DNA of 64,000 bases from JAXGXJ01 sp963829545. GTDB taxonomy: Bacteria; Actinomycetota; Thermoleophilia; RBG-16-64-13. The position numbers were made by a program, and so were the translations under genes. Positions 53,921 through 63,051 of the stretch are shown here, piece by piece (position 1 is the stretch's first letter; every line of letters begins with the position of its first letter). The notes under the pieces were generated by a model, which had not been told where the DNA came from, did not search any database, and saw nothing but the letters and a program-made list of their open reading frames with translations. The stretch is taken from the NCBI GenBank assembly GCA_963829545.1, contig CAWHIX010000008.1, positions 1 through 64,000 on the forward strand, given 5' to 3'.

Positions 53921-54829
53921 TCACGGTGGGCACTTGGCGCAGATGGACCTGAACTGCATGGTGCTCAGGTAGCGGTCTCCCCGGTCGGGCAGGATGACCA
54001 CGATGGTGCCGTGGTCGATCATCTTTGCCAGACGCAGGGCCACGGCCACCGCCGCGCCGGCTGAAGTGCCCACGAACAGGCCTTCCTTCACCGCCAGGAG
54101 CTTGGTCGCCTCAAGCGCCTCACCGTCCTCGACCATCTCCTTGAGGTCCAGTTCCTCGGGGTTGTATATGCCGGGGACCATGGACTCGGTCATGTTCTTG
54201 AGGCCCTGGATGGTATGGCCCATGACCGGCTCCACCCCGACGACCTTGACCGACGGCTTCACGGACTTCAGGTAACGGCCGGTGCCCATCAGCGTGCCCG
54301 TCGTGCCCATCCCTGCCACGAAGTAGTCCACCTCCCCAGCGGTCTGCCGGAAGATCTCGGGGCCCGTGGTCTCGAAATGGGCCAGCACGTTGGCCTCGTT
54401 GTCGTACTGGTTGGGCATGAAGTACTTGTCCGGGGCATCGTGCATGAGGCGATGGGCGTAGCGGATGGCGCCGTCGATGTTCTCCTTGGCCGGGGTGAGG
54501 AAGACGTGCGATCCGAGCCCCTCCAGAATGAGCCGCCGCTCCGTGCTCACGCACTCGGGCATGCAGAGTTGCACCTCATAGCCTTTGGCGGCGCCGATCA
54601 TGGCGATGGCGATGCCGGTGTTGCCCGAAGTGGGCTCCAGGATGGTCTTGTCCTTGGTCAGATCACCGCTTTCCTCGGCTTTGGTGATCATGTAGAGAGC
54701 CGGGCGGTCCTTGACCGATCCCCCGGGGTTACAGCCCTCGAGCTTGCACAGGATCCTGGCGTTCGCGTTGGGCCTCATGTTGCCCAACTCCACGAGAGGT
54801 GTATTGCCGATCGCCTGCAGCAGATTCAT
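53921..54829 (-). CDS. Cysteine synthase / PLP beta-family enzyme
   Basis: 302 residues from ATG 54829. The start is LLQAIGNTPLVELGNMRPNA. The PLP lysine is in NPGGSVKDRPALYM. ILEPTSGNTGIAIAMIGAAK contains the substrate loop (PTSGNTG). GMGTTGTLMGTGRYLKSV binds phosphate. VEPVMGHTIQGLKNMTESMV follows, and the end is DRGDRYLSTMQFRSICAKCP. It resembles the CysM/CysO-dependent or O-acetylserine sulfhydrylase group. It makes cysteine from an activated serine and a sulfur donor. Single gene. Confidence 0.9.
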   Translation of the reverse strand: MNLLQAIGNTPLVELGNMRPNANARILCKLEGCNPGGSVKDRPALYMITKAEESGDLTKDKTILEPTSGNTGIAIAMIGAAKGYEVQLCMPECVSTERRLILEGLGSHVFLTPAKENIDGAIRYAHRLMHDAPDKYFMPNQYDNEANVLAHFETTGPEIFRQTAGEVDYFVAGMGTTGTLMGTGRYLKSVKPSVKVVGVEPVMGHTIQGLKNMTESMVPGIYNPEELDLKEMVEDGEALEATKLLAVKEGLFVGTSAGAAVAVALRLAKMIDHGTIVVILPDRGDRYLSTMQFRSICAKCPP

Positions 54830-54961
54830 GACCGAGATGTTAGCAGGTCGCGCAGGAGAGGCTTCGGCCCAGAACTGCGAGGGAGCGCCGGCTGAATAGC
54901 TTGGCGCCCGTCGGCGTGGCCGGCGAAACGAGCGAGGTCCCGGCAGTCGCGATTGAGTCTC

Positions 54962-55192
54962 CTACGCGGCGGCTTGGAGAACCATCCCGTCGTCGCACCT
55001 GATCTCGGCGCCGCAGCTCAAGCACGACAGCGCAGGCTGCTCCTGAGCGTCGCTTGAGGGGGATAGGGATGCGCCGCAGCAGAAACAAGGGCTGGTGGGA
55101 CACTGGGCCCCGACGAAGTCCCCGAGCGTGGGTCCGAAAGCTTGAAGATCGGCCTGTGCTCGGGCATCCAGTTCCGTGGTCGAAGTTCTCAC
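54962..55192 (-). CDS. Small zinc-ribbon protein
   Basis: 76 residues from GTG 55192 (GGGAGG just upstream). The C-terminal half holds CPTSPCFCCGASLSPSS and LSCLSCGAEIRCDDG. The Cys pairs (CFCCG and CLSCG) form a probable zinc ribbon. No family is recognised. A longer frame exists upstream but lacks a ribosome site. Confidence 0.55.
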   Translation of the reverse strand: MRTSTTELDARAQADLQAFGPTLGDFVGAQCPTSPCFCCGASLSPSSDAQEQPALSCLSCGAEIRCDDGMVLQAAA

Positions 55193-55343
55193 GACACCTC
55201 CCTTTTTCGAGAGGACCCTGTCACTGGAAACGACGTTACCGGGGCTGCGGTCGTTCCACGTAACAGCAAGGAAACGGGAACGCAAAATCGGCGCAAGCAC
55301 AGCGCCCTGATGGAAGGGGATGAGTCGCAACCACCGAAGGGGG

Positions 55344-55775
55344 CTACTCGACGGTCACCGTCGCCTTCATGAACGGGTGCGGAGTGCAGTGGTAAGGATA
55401 GGTCCCCGGGGTGTCGAAGGTGAAGGTGTACGACTCTCCCTTGGACAGCAGGGGCCCCTCGAAGGCCCCGTCGTCGGCCGCCGCGTTGTGCTGGACGGCG
55501 TCTTCGTTGGTCCAGGTCACGGATTCACCTGCCTTGATGGTGATGTCGGCCGGCTCGTACTTGTAGTCGGAGATGACGATCTGGGCTCCCTCCGGCTGAC
55601 CCTGGCCGCTGGTGGAGCTCGTAGCCGCGGTGGTATCGGTGACGCCGGCCGAGGTGGTGGTCTCGTCGCTGCCGCCGCAGGCGACCAGTAGAAGTGAGCT
55701 GAGCAGTGACAGCAGTACCACCAGCCCGAGAACCCGAACCGGCAGCCAAGACCGTGTGTTTCTGAGCTTGGACAC
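55344..55775 (-). CDS. Cupredoxin (plastocyanin/amicyanin-like) lipoprotein
   Basis: 143 residues from GTG 55775. The lipoprotein signal is VLGLVVLLSLLSSLLLVAC, then a Thr/Ser linker. The copper domain has IVISDYKYEPADITIKAGES, VTWTNEDAVQHNAAADDG (His ligand) and YPYHCTPHPFMKATVTVE (Cys, His, Met ligands). All four type-1 copper ligands are present. It probably carries electrons outside the membrane. It is encoded 56 bases from the DUF420-like membrane gene. Confidence 0.85.
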   Translation of the reverse strand: MSKLRNTRSWLPVRVLGLVVLLSLLSSLLLVACGGSDETTTSAGVTDTTAATSSTSGQGQPEGAQIVISDYKYEPADITIKAGESVTWTNEDAVQHNAAADDGAFEGPLLSKGESYTFTFDTPGTYPYHCTPHPFMKATVTVE

Positions 55776-55831
55776 GATGCCTTTCCCCTCTCCAGTGTCG
55801 TTCCGTGCTGTAAGCGTTATGCCCCGAGGGC

Positions 55832-56220
55832 TCAGACGTGAATCCTCACATACAGATGGATTCCCAGGATGAGGGTCACCGCCCACAAGATGGCGGCCGT
55901 GCGCATGATGGCCTTGAAGCCCCAGTTCGTCTTGATCACGCCCTCGAACACCAGGTTGACGTAGATGAAGAGAAAGATCACGAGCAGACCCAGCGAGTGG
56001 TGGACGATGCCTCGGTCGTCAGTAGACGCAACGGGGGTGGCTCGCGGACGAAATCGACCAGGGGCCAGGTCATCGCCCGGATAATGGACAGGATCTCGAT
56101 GGCGATGACAGTGCGCATCACCCGGCAGTGCCAGCGTAGCTTGTGCCTGCGGGCGAGGAAGTACGCGACGATCACGCCCACCGTCAGCAGGATCTGGACG
56201 ATCAGATTGGCTAGAGCCAT
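55832..56220 (-). CDS. Four-helix membrane protein, DUF420-like (indel near 56010)
   Basis: About 129 residues from ATG 56220. ALANLIVQILLTVGVIVAYF, then LARRHKLRWHCRVMRTVIAI with its His residues and EILSIIRAMTWPLVDFV. After one frame change it reads HHSLGLLVIFLFIYVNLVFE, FKAIMRTAAILWAVTLILGI and HLYVRIHV. Four helices with several membrane-edge His residues recall DUF420, which lies near cytochrome oxidase genes elsewhere. The adjacent cupredoxin supports a copper or haem link. The exact family is uncertain. Confidence 0.6.
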
Positions 56221-56321
56221 GTTCCCTCCCCGCTCGATGATATCAGCCCCGCGAAGCGGCTCTTCGGCTCATCCAAGGCTCCGGCCATGACCGATCGTCC
56301 TGATATAGTCTCTCCTTGATC

Positions 56322-57299
56322 ATGCAGGCGGCCATCGTCACAGAGAAACTCAGCAAGGCCTATGGCCGACGCCTGGGCATCGCGGACCTCGATCTGGAGG
56401 TCCGGCCGGGAGAGATATTCGGCTTCATCGGCCCGAACGGGGCCGGCAAGACCACCACCATCCGGTTGCTGCTGGGCCTCATCCGTCCCACCGGTGGCCG
56501 GGCCATGGTGTTGGGGCGTGATGCCCGACGAGAGAGCGTGGCCGTGCATCGCTCCATCGGCTACCTGCCGGGTGACTTCGGGCTCGACGTGCGGATGACC
56601 GGCCGTCAGCTCATCCGCTACTTCAGCCGCCTGCGCGCCGACGACGGCGGCGGCGGTGCGGCGCCTGCTACGGGACAGTCAGCGCTCGGGCCCGGGCGGC
56701 CGGCCTCGCGGACGTCGGCTTCCGAGGCGTCGGCTCAGGAGTTGGCAGATCGCCTGGGGCTCGACCTCGACGTGCCCATGGGCCGTCTCAGCCGCGGCAA
56801 CCGGCAGAAGATCGCTCTGGTCCAGGCCCTCTACCATCGGCCGCCGCTGCTGATCCTCGACGAACCCTCCACCGGTCTTGACCCCCTCGTGCAGGACACC
56901 TTCTTGCAGATCCTGCGCGAAGCCCGCGACGAGGGGCGCACGGTCTTCCTTTCCTCGCACGTGCTCAGCGAGGTCGAGCGGGTGTGCGACCGGGTGGGCA
57001 TCGTGCGCGCCGGCCGGCTGGCGGCGCTGGAGACCACCGATTCGCTCCTCGAGAAGCGCCGGAAGCGTGTCTCCCTGGTCTTCGCGGCCCCCGTGGACGC
57101 CTCCCTGTTCGCGGCCCTTCCCGGCGTGAGCGACGTGTGGGTCGAGGGCCCTCGGCTCTCACTGCGTCTTCACGACGGTATCGACGCCGTCATCAAACTC
57201 GCCTCGCGTCATACCGTCCTCGACATGGTCGTGGAGAACCCCACGCTGGACGAGGTCTTCATGAGCTACTACGACGAGGGCCGGCCATGGCAGGCCTAG
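56322..57299 (+). CDS. ABC-2 type transporter ATPase
   Basis: 325 residues from ATG 56322. Walker A is GFIGPNGAGKTTTIRLLLG, the signature LSRGNRQKIALVQAL, Walker B PLLILDEPSTGLDPL and the switch FLSSHVLSEVERVCDRV. Between the Q-loop area and the signature is an unusual Gly/Ala/Ser-rich insertion of about 35 residues (around residues 107-142). A TATAGT lies 16 bases before ATG with no ribosome site, so the mRNA may be nearly leaderless. It works with the permease whose start it overlaps. Confidence 0.85.
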   Translation: MQAAIVTEKLSKAYGRRLGIADLDLEVRPGEIFGFIGPNGAGKTTTIRLLLGLIRPTGGRAMVLGRDARRESVAVHRSIGYLPGDFGLDVRMTGRQLIRYFSRLRADDGGGGAAPATGQSALGPGRPASRTSASEASAQELADRLGLDLDVPMGRLSRGNRQKIALVQALYHRPPLLILDEPSTGLDPLVQDTFLQILREARDEGRTVFLSSHVLSEVERVCDRVGIVRAGRLAALETTDSLLEKRRKRVSLVFAAPVDASLFAALPGVSDVWVEGPRLSLRLHDGIDAVIKLASRHTVLDMVVENPTLDEVFMSYYDEGRPWQA

Positions 57300-58088
57300 G
57301 CGGCGTGTGGACGCTGGCGTCCCATCAGCTCCGGGGCCGCCTGCGCCAGATCATCATTTGGGGCGTCGTTCTCGGTGCCCTGGGTGCCCTCTACGTAGCC
57401 CTCTTCCCCTCCATGGGGGGCATGCTGGAGGAGTACATGTCCGAGGCGCCGGAGCAGATGCAGCAGTACATAGGTTCCACGGGGGGAGAGCTCACCATCG
57501 AACAGTGGCTGGAGATGGAGTTCTTCAACGGCATCATCCCGCTGGCGCTGCCCTTCTTCATGATGGTCATCGGCGCCAAGGCCATCGCCGGCAGCGAGGA
57601 ACGGAAGACCCTCGACCTGCTCCTCAGCAACCCGGTGCCGCGCTGGCAGGTGGTGGTGGGTGCTCTGCTGACCATGGTCCTGGCCTTGGCCGGAGTACTT
57701 GCCATCACGTGGCTGCTCACCTATATCGCCGTGCCTGCGGCGGGGGTGGAACTCAACCCGGGCAGGCTGGCGCAGGGATTGGTCACACTCCTGCCCTTCT
57801 GCCTCTTCTTCGGCTCGCTCGCTCTCCTCGTGTCGGCACTCGTCCGCAAGGCAGCTTTGGCCATCGTCATCCCGGGAGTCGTCCTGGTGGGGATGTACGT
57901 CGTCGACGCCCTCGGCCAGGTCTCAAAGTCGATCGAGCCTCTGCGCGTGCTGACGCTTCAGCATCATCTGGGGGGCTCGCTGGGCTCGGATTTCCCCTGG
58001 ACGGCGTTCTTGGTCTACGCTACTGGTAGTGTGCGTGCTCGGAGTCGCGGCTGCCGTGGCCTTCGCGCGCAGGGACATATACACGTAG
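57287..58088 (+). CDS. ABC-2 type permease (indel near 58020)
   Basis: About 266 residues from ATG 57287, overlapping the ATPase end by 13 bases. Six helices are visible: IIIWGVVLGALGALYVALFP, GIIPLALPFFMMVIGAKAIA, the motif GSEERKTLDLLLSNPVPRWQ (usual in ABC-2 exporters), VVVGALLTMVLALAGVLAIT, and ALAIVIPGVVLVGMYVVDAL. The last helix is in another frame (LLVVCVLGVAAAVAFARRDI, then YT). The substrate is unknown; such pairs export drugs, lipids or polysaccharide. Confidence 0.8.
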
Positions 58089-58143
58089 AGGGACTCGCCG
58101 GCCCGATCACCGGGGCTCGCGGCTGCCGCCACCAACAAGAGGA

Positions 58144-58200
58144 GCCCTGCGCTCTCCGACGAGGCTTGCCGGAGGCGTGCCTCGGAGGAGAGGGCAGGGC
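58144..58200 (+). other. Long two-tier inverted repeat between the ABC and serA genes
   Basis: GCCCTGCGCTCTCC (58144-58157) pairs with GGAGAGGGCAGGGC (58187-58200), 13 of 14. Inside it CGAGGC (58160-58165) pairs with GCCTCG (58179-58184), leaving a 13-nt loop. The stem is interrupted by GA opposite GA. No T run and no T-box consensus were seen. It may terminate the ABC transcript or structure the serA leader. Confidence 0.55.
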
Positions 58201-58336
58201 GACGACTGTTCCGCCCGGGGTGCTTGGTGTGACACAATATTCAGGCCTGCAGGCGCGCCCCGAGGCGCTACCGGTGGCCGTTCGAGGTGTTCAGGGTGAT
58301 ACTGGCAAGTAAGAGACGCGATTGTCGGGAGAGATG

Positions 58337-59953
58337 ATGAAGGTCCTGGTCAAAGAGAAGATCGCGCAGGCGGGGGTCGATCTGCTGAAGGAGCATTTCG
58401 ACGTCGAGGTCAGCACGGACATGACCGACGAGGAACTCAAGCAGAAGATCGACGAATACGACGCCTTCATCGTACGCTCGGCCACCAAGGTCACGGCCGA
58501 GATCCTGGAGGACGCCAAACGGGTCAAGATCATCGGCCGCGCCGGGGTGGGCGTGGACAACATCGATGTCAAGGCCGCCACCCAGAAGGGTATCGTGGTC
58601 GTCAACGCCCCGGGATCCAACAGCCTCTCCGTGGCCGAGCACGCTCTGGGCCTGCTGCTGGCCCAGGTCCGCGACATCCCCAACGCCAACGCCTCCATGC
58701 ACGCCGGCAAGTGGGAGAAATCGAAGTTCAAGGGCGTGGAGATCACCGACAAGACTCTGGGCATCATGGGCCTCGGCAAGATCGGGGTGCTGGTGGCGCA
58801 GCGGGCCAAGGGCCTGCGCATGGAGGTCGTCGGCTACGATCCCTACGTGTCGGTCGACCGCTTCCGGGAACTGGGCATCGAACGGGCGGAGACACCGGAG
58901 GACCTATACGGGGTCGCCGACTTCATCAGCGTCCACCTGCCCAAGACCCCCGAGACCAATGGTCTCATCTCCGACGCCGCCTTCGAGAAGATGAAGAAGG
59001 GCGTGCGCATCATCAACACCGCCCGGGGCGGGATCGTCGATGAAGAAGCCCTGGTGCGGGCGCTTGAATCGGGCAAGGTGGCCTCGGCGGGGCTGGATGT
59101 CTTCTCCTCCGAACCCGTGCCCGCCGATTTCCCTCTGGCCAAGTTCCAGAACGTGATCATGACCCCGCACCTGGGTGCAGCTACCGCCGAGGGACAGGAC
59201 CGGGCCGGCGTCATCGTCGCCGAGCAGGTCGTGGCCGGACTCAGTGGCGGGGTCGTCACGTACGCGGTCAACATCCCCTCCATATCCAGAGAGGACATGG
59301 ATGCCATAGGACCTTTCCTTCCCCTAGCCGAGATGCTGGGACAACTCCTTAGCGCCGTTTCCGACGGCCCGCTGTCCAAGGTAACCGTGCAGTATGAGGG
59401 CGAAGTGGCCGAGCACGACACGCGTCTGCTGACCCTTGCCGTGACGAAGGGCCTCGTGGCGGCCGGCTCGGACGAGGCGGTCAACTTCGTGAATGCGCCC
59501 ACCATCGCCGCCGAGCGCGGACTGCAGATCGCGGAGACCAAGGAGCGACGCTCGCTCGACTACACCAACCTCATCTCTCTCACCACCACCGACCGGCAGG
59601 GCGAGATGACGGCGGGGGGCACAGTGTTCGGGCCCAAGAACCGGCCCCGTCTGCTCAAGATCTACCGGCACAACATCGACATCGAACCGTCGGAGCACAT
59701 GGTGTTCCTGCGCTACGACGACATCCCGGGCATGATCGGGCGGATAGGCACCATCATCGGCACCCACAAGGTGAACATCGCCTTCATGAACGTCGGCCGC
59801 AAGAAGGTGGAGGGCAAAGCCGTCATGGGTCTGGCCCTGGACGACTCGCTGCCACAGGAACTGCTCGACGAGATCCGCGCCGTCCCCGAGGTCGACGATG
59901 TGCGGGCGGTGGAGTTGTCGCTTCCGGCGCTTCCGGCGACGGCAAGGACGTAG
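58337..59953 (+). CDS. serA: D-3-phosphoglycerate dehydrogenase (long form with ASB and ACT domains)
   Basis: 538 residues from ATG 58337 (CGGGAGAG just upstream; ATG 58334 also in frame). It oxidises 3-phosphoglycerate to phosphohydroxypyruvate, the first step of serine synthesis. RAGVGVDNIDVKAATQKGIV and the NAD motif MGLGKIGVLVAQRAKG are clear. Catalytic Arg is in INTARGGIVDEEAL and His in MTPHLGAATAEGQD. The intervening ASB domain (about 315-455) and the ACT domain (MVFLRYDDIPGMIGRIGTII) at the end are the serine-feedback part of actinobacterial and plant-type enzymes. Followed by serC. Confidence 0.95.
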   Translation: MKVLVKEKIAQAGVDLLKEHFDVEVSTDMTDEELKQKIDEYDAFIVRSATKVTAEILEDAKRVKIIGRAGVGVDNIDVKAATQKGIVVVNAPGSNSLSVAEHALGLLLAQVRDIPNANASMHAGKWEKSKFKGVEITDKTLGIMGLGKIGVLVAQRAKGLRMEVVGYDPYVSVDRFRELGIERAETPEDLYGVADFISVHLPKTPETNGLISDAAFEKMKKGVRIINTARGGIVDEEALVRALESGKVASAGLDVFSSEPVPADFPLAKFQNVIMTPHLGAATAEGQDRAGVIVAEQVVAGLSGGVVTYAVNIPSISREDMDAIGPFLPLAEMLGQLLSAVSDGPLSKVTVQYEGEVAEHDTRLLTLAVTKGLVAAGSDEAVNFVNAPTIAAERGLQIAETKERRSLDYTNLISLTTTDRQGEMTAGGTVFGPKNRPRLLKIYRHNIDIEPSEHMVFLRYDDIPGMIGRIGTIIGTHKVNIAFMNVGRKKVEGKAVMGLALDDSLPQELLDEIRAVPEVDDVRAVELSLPALPATART

Positions 59954-60059
59954 CCGAGAGGAAGTCACCGCAGCGCTCAGCGGTCATTGAGATAGAAACG
60001 CTACGGCCGGTATCGCGAAACAGGCTCGCGCGATCGGCTGAAAGGAGGATCACAAGCGC

Positions 60060-61208
60060 ATGAAACCCAACGTCCGTCCGCAGAACCCCTGTTTCTCCTC
60101 GGGCCCCTGCGCAAAACGGCCGGGCTGGAGCACGGCCGCCATTGAATCAGCTCTCGTCGGCCGGTCACACCGGTCGAAATCGGGGAAGGCCCGCATCCAG
60201 GAGGTGCTCGACAGGTCTCGGCAGCTGCTCGGGGTGCCCGACGAATATCGCATCGGCCTCATGCCGGCTTCCGATACCGGAGCGGTGGAGGCGGCTCTCT
60301 GGTCGCTACTCGGGCCACGCGGCGTGGATATGCTGGCCTGGGAGAGCTTCGGTCAGGGCTGGGTCACCGACGTCACCAAGCAACTCAAGCTTTCCGACGT
60401 GCGCGTGCTGGCGGCCGAGTACGGGCAGATCTCCGACCTGGCGCAGGTGGATTTCGGCCGTGACGTCGTCTTCACCTGGAACGGCACCACCTCAGGTGTC
60501 CGTGTGCCCGATGCCGCCTGGATTCCCGAACAGCGCGAGGGCCTGGTCATCTGCGATGCCACCTCGGCGGTCTTCGCCATGGAGGTGCCCGTGGCCAAGC
60601 TCGACGTGGTGACGTATTCCTGGCAGAAGGTGCTGGGCGGCGAAGGGCAGCACGGGATGCTAATCCTCAGCCCGCGTGCCGTGGAGCGCCTGGAAAGCTA
60701 TGTGCCGTCCTGGCCGATGCCCAAGATCTTCCGCATGACCAAGGGTGGCAAGCTGGCTGAGGCCATCTTCAAGGCCGACACCATCAACACTCCTTCCATG
60801 CTCTGTGTGGAGGACGCAGTGGACGGCCTCCGCTGGGCCGAGGGGATCGGCGGGCTCTCCGAACTCATCCGCCGCAGCGAGGGCAACCTGGCCGCCGTGG
60901 CCGAGTGGGTGGCCGGCACTCCCTGGGTGGAGTTCCTGGCTGAGGACCCGGCCGTCAGATCGAGCACCTCCATCTGCCTCAAGATCGTCGACCCCTGGTT
61001 CACCGGGCTCTCGGCGGAAGAGCAGGCGGCCATCCCCAAGAAGATGGCCTCGCTGCTGGAGGCGGAGAAGGCGGCCTACGACATCGCCTCTTACCGCGAC
61101 GCGCCGGCGGGTCTGCGCCTGTGGGGCGGGGCTACCGTCGCCCGCGACGACCTGGAGGCAGTGTTTCCCTGGCTCGACTGGGCCTACGCGGAGGTCAAGC
61201 AGGGGTAG
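60060..61208 (+). CDS. serC: Phosphoserine aminotransferase
   Basis: 382 residues from ATG 60060 (GAAAGGAGG upstream). It converts phosphohydroxypyruvate and glutamate to phosphoserine. It starts RPQNPCFSSGPCAKRPGWST, with RSHRSKSGKARIQEVLDRSR and LMPASDTGAVEAALWSLLG. The PLP lysine is in YSWQKVLGGEGQHGMLILS. This is the divergent serC_2-type family (TIGR01365) rather than the enterobacterial SerC. It follows serA by about 100 bases and ends at a strong terminator, so serA-serC form an operon. Confidence 0.92.
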   Translation: MKPNVRPQNPCFSSGPCAKRPGWSTAAIESALVGRSHRSKSGKARIQEVLDRSRQLLGVPDEYRIGLMPASDTGAVEAALWSLLGPRGVDMLAWESFGQGWVTDVTKQLKLSDVRVLAAEYGQISDLAQVDFGRDVVFTWNGTTSGVRVPDAAWIPEQREGLVICDATSAVFAMEVPVAKLDVVTYSWQKVLGGEGQHGMLILSPRAVERLESYVPSWPMPKIFRMTKGGKLAEAIFKADTINTPSMLCVEDAVDGLRWAEGIGGLSELIRRSEGNLAAVAEWVAGTPWVEFLAEDPAVRSSTSICLKIVDPWFTGLSAEEQAAIPKKMASLLEAEKAAYDIASYRDAPAGLRLWGGATVARDDLEAVFPWLDWAYAEVKQG

Positions 61209-61239
61209 AGCGTCCGCCCAAGACACGAGATGAACAGCG

Positions 61240-61270
61240 CGAAGGGCCCGGGAGACCGGGCCCTTCGTTT
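61240..61270 (+). terminator. Terminator of serA-serC
   Basis: CGAAGGGCCCGG (61240-61251), GAGA loop, CCGGGCCCTTCG (61256-61267), then TTT. A textbook GNRA-looped stem with a T run. Confidence 0.9.
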
Positions 61271-61303
61271 GGGCGCCGCCGGCCCATCGGGCCGGCGGCG
61301 CCC
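61271..61303. terminator. Second hairpin, convergent side
   Basis: GGGCGCCGCCGGCCC (61271-61285), ATC loop, perfect complement 61289-61303. It lies 20 bases from the stop of the minus-strand sensor gene, so it probably ends that transcript. Confidence 0.7.
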
Positions 61304-61323
61304 AGCTCGTATGTCTGACGACC

Positions 61324-62403
61324 CTACCTGGCCAACCTCACCAGCATCGCCTTGGCGAAGGCGGCGTGTCCGCGTCCGATCCACTTGACGACGTGCAGCC
61401 AGGCGATCAGGACCACGGCGCCGGCGATCACGGCAAGCGGGGTCGCCCACAGCGGAAACCACCACTCGTAGGTGACGCTCTCGTAGACGAAGCTGTAATC
61501 ACTCACCCAGATCCAGAAGGGCGTCGTGATCAGGCCGAGGCTCAGGGCCAGGCCGGTCACGGCGATAGTGAAGTAGATGATGCCCAGGGGAAGCATGAGG
61601 ATCATGTAGGCCATGGAAGCCCAGGTCCGGCCGTCCTTCACCCAGAACAGCATCCGTTTCAGGAAACCCGCATCAGGGGGTTCGGCCCGCGGACGGCGGG
61701 GCATCCGAGTGCCCAGAAGCACCTCCACCAGCCGTCCTTCGAACAGCGCCATGCCGCGAACGATACCCAGCACGAGAAGCAGCAGAGGGATACCGATCAC
61801 CAGTATCAAGAGCCCCGCGGCGGTCGAGACCCCGGTGACGACGATCGTGAAGTACGCGACTCCGGTGGCCAGGGAAATGAGCATGTAGAGAAGCGCCTTG
61901 TAGACACGCGGGTCGACGAAGACTCCGAAGATCTGCCGCCAGGGGCTCGGCGTGGTGCCGGCCGTGGCGACGGCCATGCCGGCTTGGACGCCGGCGGGCG
62001 CCGGAGGAATCGGGGTCTCGACTGGGACGGGTGACCAGGCTGAGTCTGGCAGCGGGCCCCCGGCGGCGGCTGGAGCGTCACCGGCAGCTTGACCGGGAGT
62101 TGCGCCCAGGGTCGCCCCAGCGGTCGGCGTTGTGAGGGTCGCCGAAACGCCGCCCGGTGCCGGGCCGGGCGCAGAGGGCGCCGGCGCCGCAGCTGCGCGT
62201 TCGGTAGCCGTCCCCAGATAGGCCGCCGCCACTTCCTCGGGGGCGCCGTAGCGCTCCACCACTTCCGCCCAATCGGCCCCTGCGGCCAACTCGGCCTGCA
62301 GGTACTCCTCGGCGTCGAAGACGGCATCCTGCACCAGAGCTCGGTCCGCTCCGGACAGCGCGGCTTGCAGATCCCTGAGATAGCTGTCTATGTCGCTAGC
62401 CAC
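61324..62403 (-). CDS. Membrane sensor-domain protein (DUF1700-like start, sensor-type helices)
   Basis: 359 residues from GTG 62403, overlapping the PadR stop by eight bases. The N-terminal 60 residues (YLRDLQAALSGADRALVQDA, then AEVVERYGAPEEVAAAYL) are like the helical DUF1700/HAAS segment. An Ala/Pro-rich linker of about 80 residues follows. The membrane part has two copies of a helix pair (ALLYMLISLATGVAYFTIVV and MAYMILMLPLGIIYFTIAVT), the putative sensor domain of actinobacterial proteins. Coupling with PadR suggests joint control of envelope stress. Confidence 0.8.
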   Translation of the reverse strand: MASDIDSYLRDLQAALSGADRALVQDAVFDAEEYLQAELAAGADWAEVVERYGAPEEVAAAYLGTATERAAAAPAPSAPGPAPGGVSATLTTPTAGATLGATPGQAAGDAPAAAGGPLPDSAWSPVPVETPIPPAPAGVQAGMAVATAGTTPSPWRQIFGVFVDPRVYKALLYMLISLATGVAYFTIVVTGVSTAAGLLILVIGIPLLLLVLGIVRGMALFEGRLVEVLLGTRMPRRPRAEPPDAGFLKRMLFWVKDGRTWASMAYMILMLPLGIIYFTIAVTGLALSLGLITTPFWIWVSDYSFVYESVTYEWWFPLWATPLAVIAGAVVLIAWLHVVKWIGRGHAAFAKAMLVRLAR

Positions 62404-62800
62404 GATGGCCCTCCAGAATGGCGTCGATGAATGCTCGAGTGCGGGTCCAGGATGCCTGCCACAGGACGATCGCCTGTCTGCCGTCCTCGGTGACACGATA
62501 GTAGCGGCGGGGCGGTCCGGTCACGGAGGGCTCGACCTCGCTCGACAGCAGGCCCCCGGCTTCGAGCGACCGCAGCACGGGGTAGAGGGTGCCTTGCTTC
62601 ACCGGCATGCCCTCTCCGAAGCCCTCCAACTCCTTGGCGATCTGGTACCCGTAGAGGGGCTCGTCCGCGTGAGCCAGAAGCGCCAGCAGGGCGAGCGAGA
62701 CGATGCCCGAGCTCAGCTCCTTCTGGAACTTGCGCACGCTCGCGGAGACGGCCTCGGAGGCGTCCGCGGGCGGTTGAGGTGTGGGTGATGTCGGTGTCAT
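62396..62800 (-). CDS. PadR-family transcriptional regulator
   Basis: 134 residues from ATG 62800 (GGAGG upstream; a longer frame from 62824 lacks one). The winged helix has SSGIVSLALLALLAHADEPL, YGYQIAKELEGFGEGMPVKQ and GTLYPVLRSLEAGGLLSSEV, and ends PRRYYRVTEDGRQAIVLWQA. This is the usual PadR order. It is the first gene of a two-gene operon with the sensor-type membrane protein; such pairs respond to envelope or antibiotic stress. Confidence 0.9.
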   Translation of the reverse strand: MTPTSPTPQPPADASEAVSASVRKFQKELSSGIVSLALLALLAHADEPLYGYQIAKELEGFGEGMPVKQGTLYPVLRSLEAGGLLSSEVEPSVTGPPRRYYRVTEDGRQAIVLWQASWTRTRAFIDAILEGHRG

Positions 62801-63000
62801 GCAGTCTCGCCTCCGCTGCCTCATCGAGGAGGGCGCCGCCCGCGAGCGGCGCGGCCCCCAACTCCTCTGCTGTTAAGCACATTATAGGATGAACTTAGTA
62901 ATAGTCAAGTGGCGGCCTTACGGGCGGAGCCATCGAGCAGGTCAGGCCGTGCGGCGTGGCCTGAACGCGAGAGGAAGTTGAACAAAGAAAATTAATGTGG

Positions 63001-63051
63001 CTCTTGACTTTCTGAATCTAAGACACGATACTGGTTGCAGGAAGTCAAGAG
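63001..63051 (+). promoter_or_regulatory. Promoter with flanking 10-bp inverted repeat
   Basis: TTGACT (63004-63009), 17 nt, GATACT (63027-63032). A perfect inverted repeat overlaps it: CTCTTGACTT (63001-63010, containing the -35 box) and AAGTCAAGAG (63042-63051). The DUF2089 gene starts at 63063, so the repeat may be an operator for autoregulation or a hairpin near the ribosome site. Confidence 0.7.

Noticed and set aside
58220..58330. Serine T-box riboswitch before serA
   Set aside because: I could not find the conserved TGGNACCGCG-like antiterminator sequence or a specifier loop.
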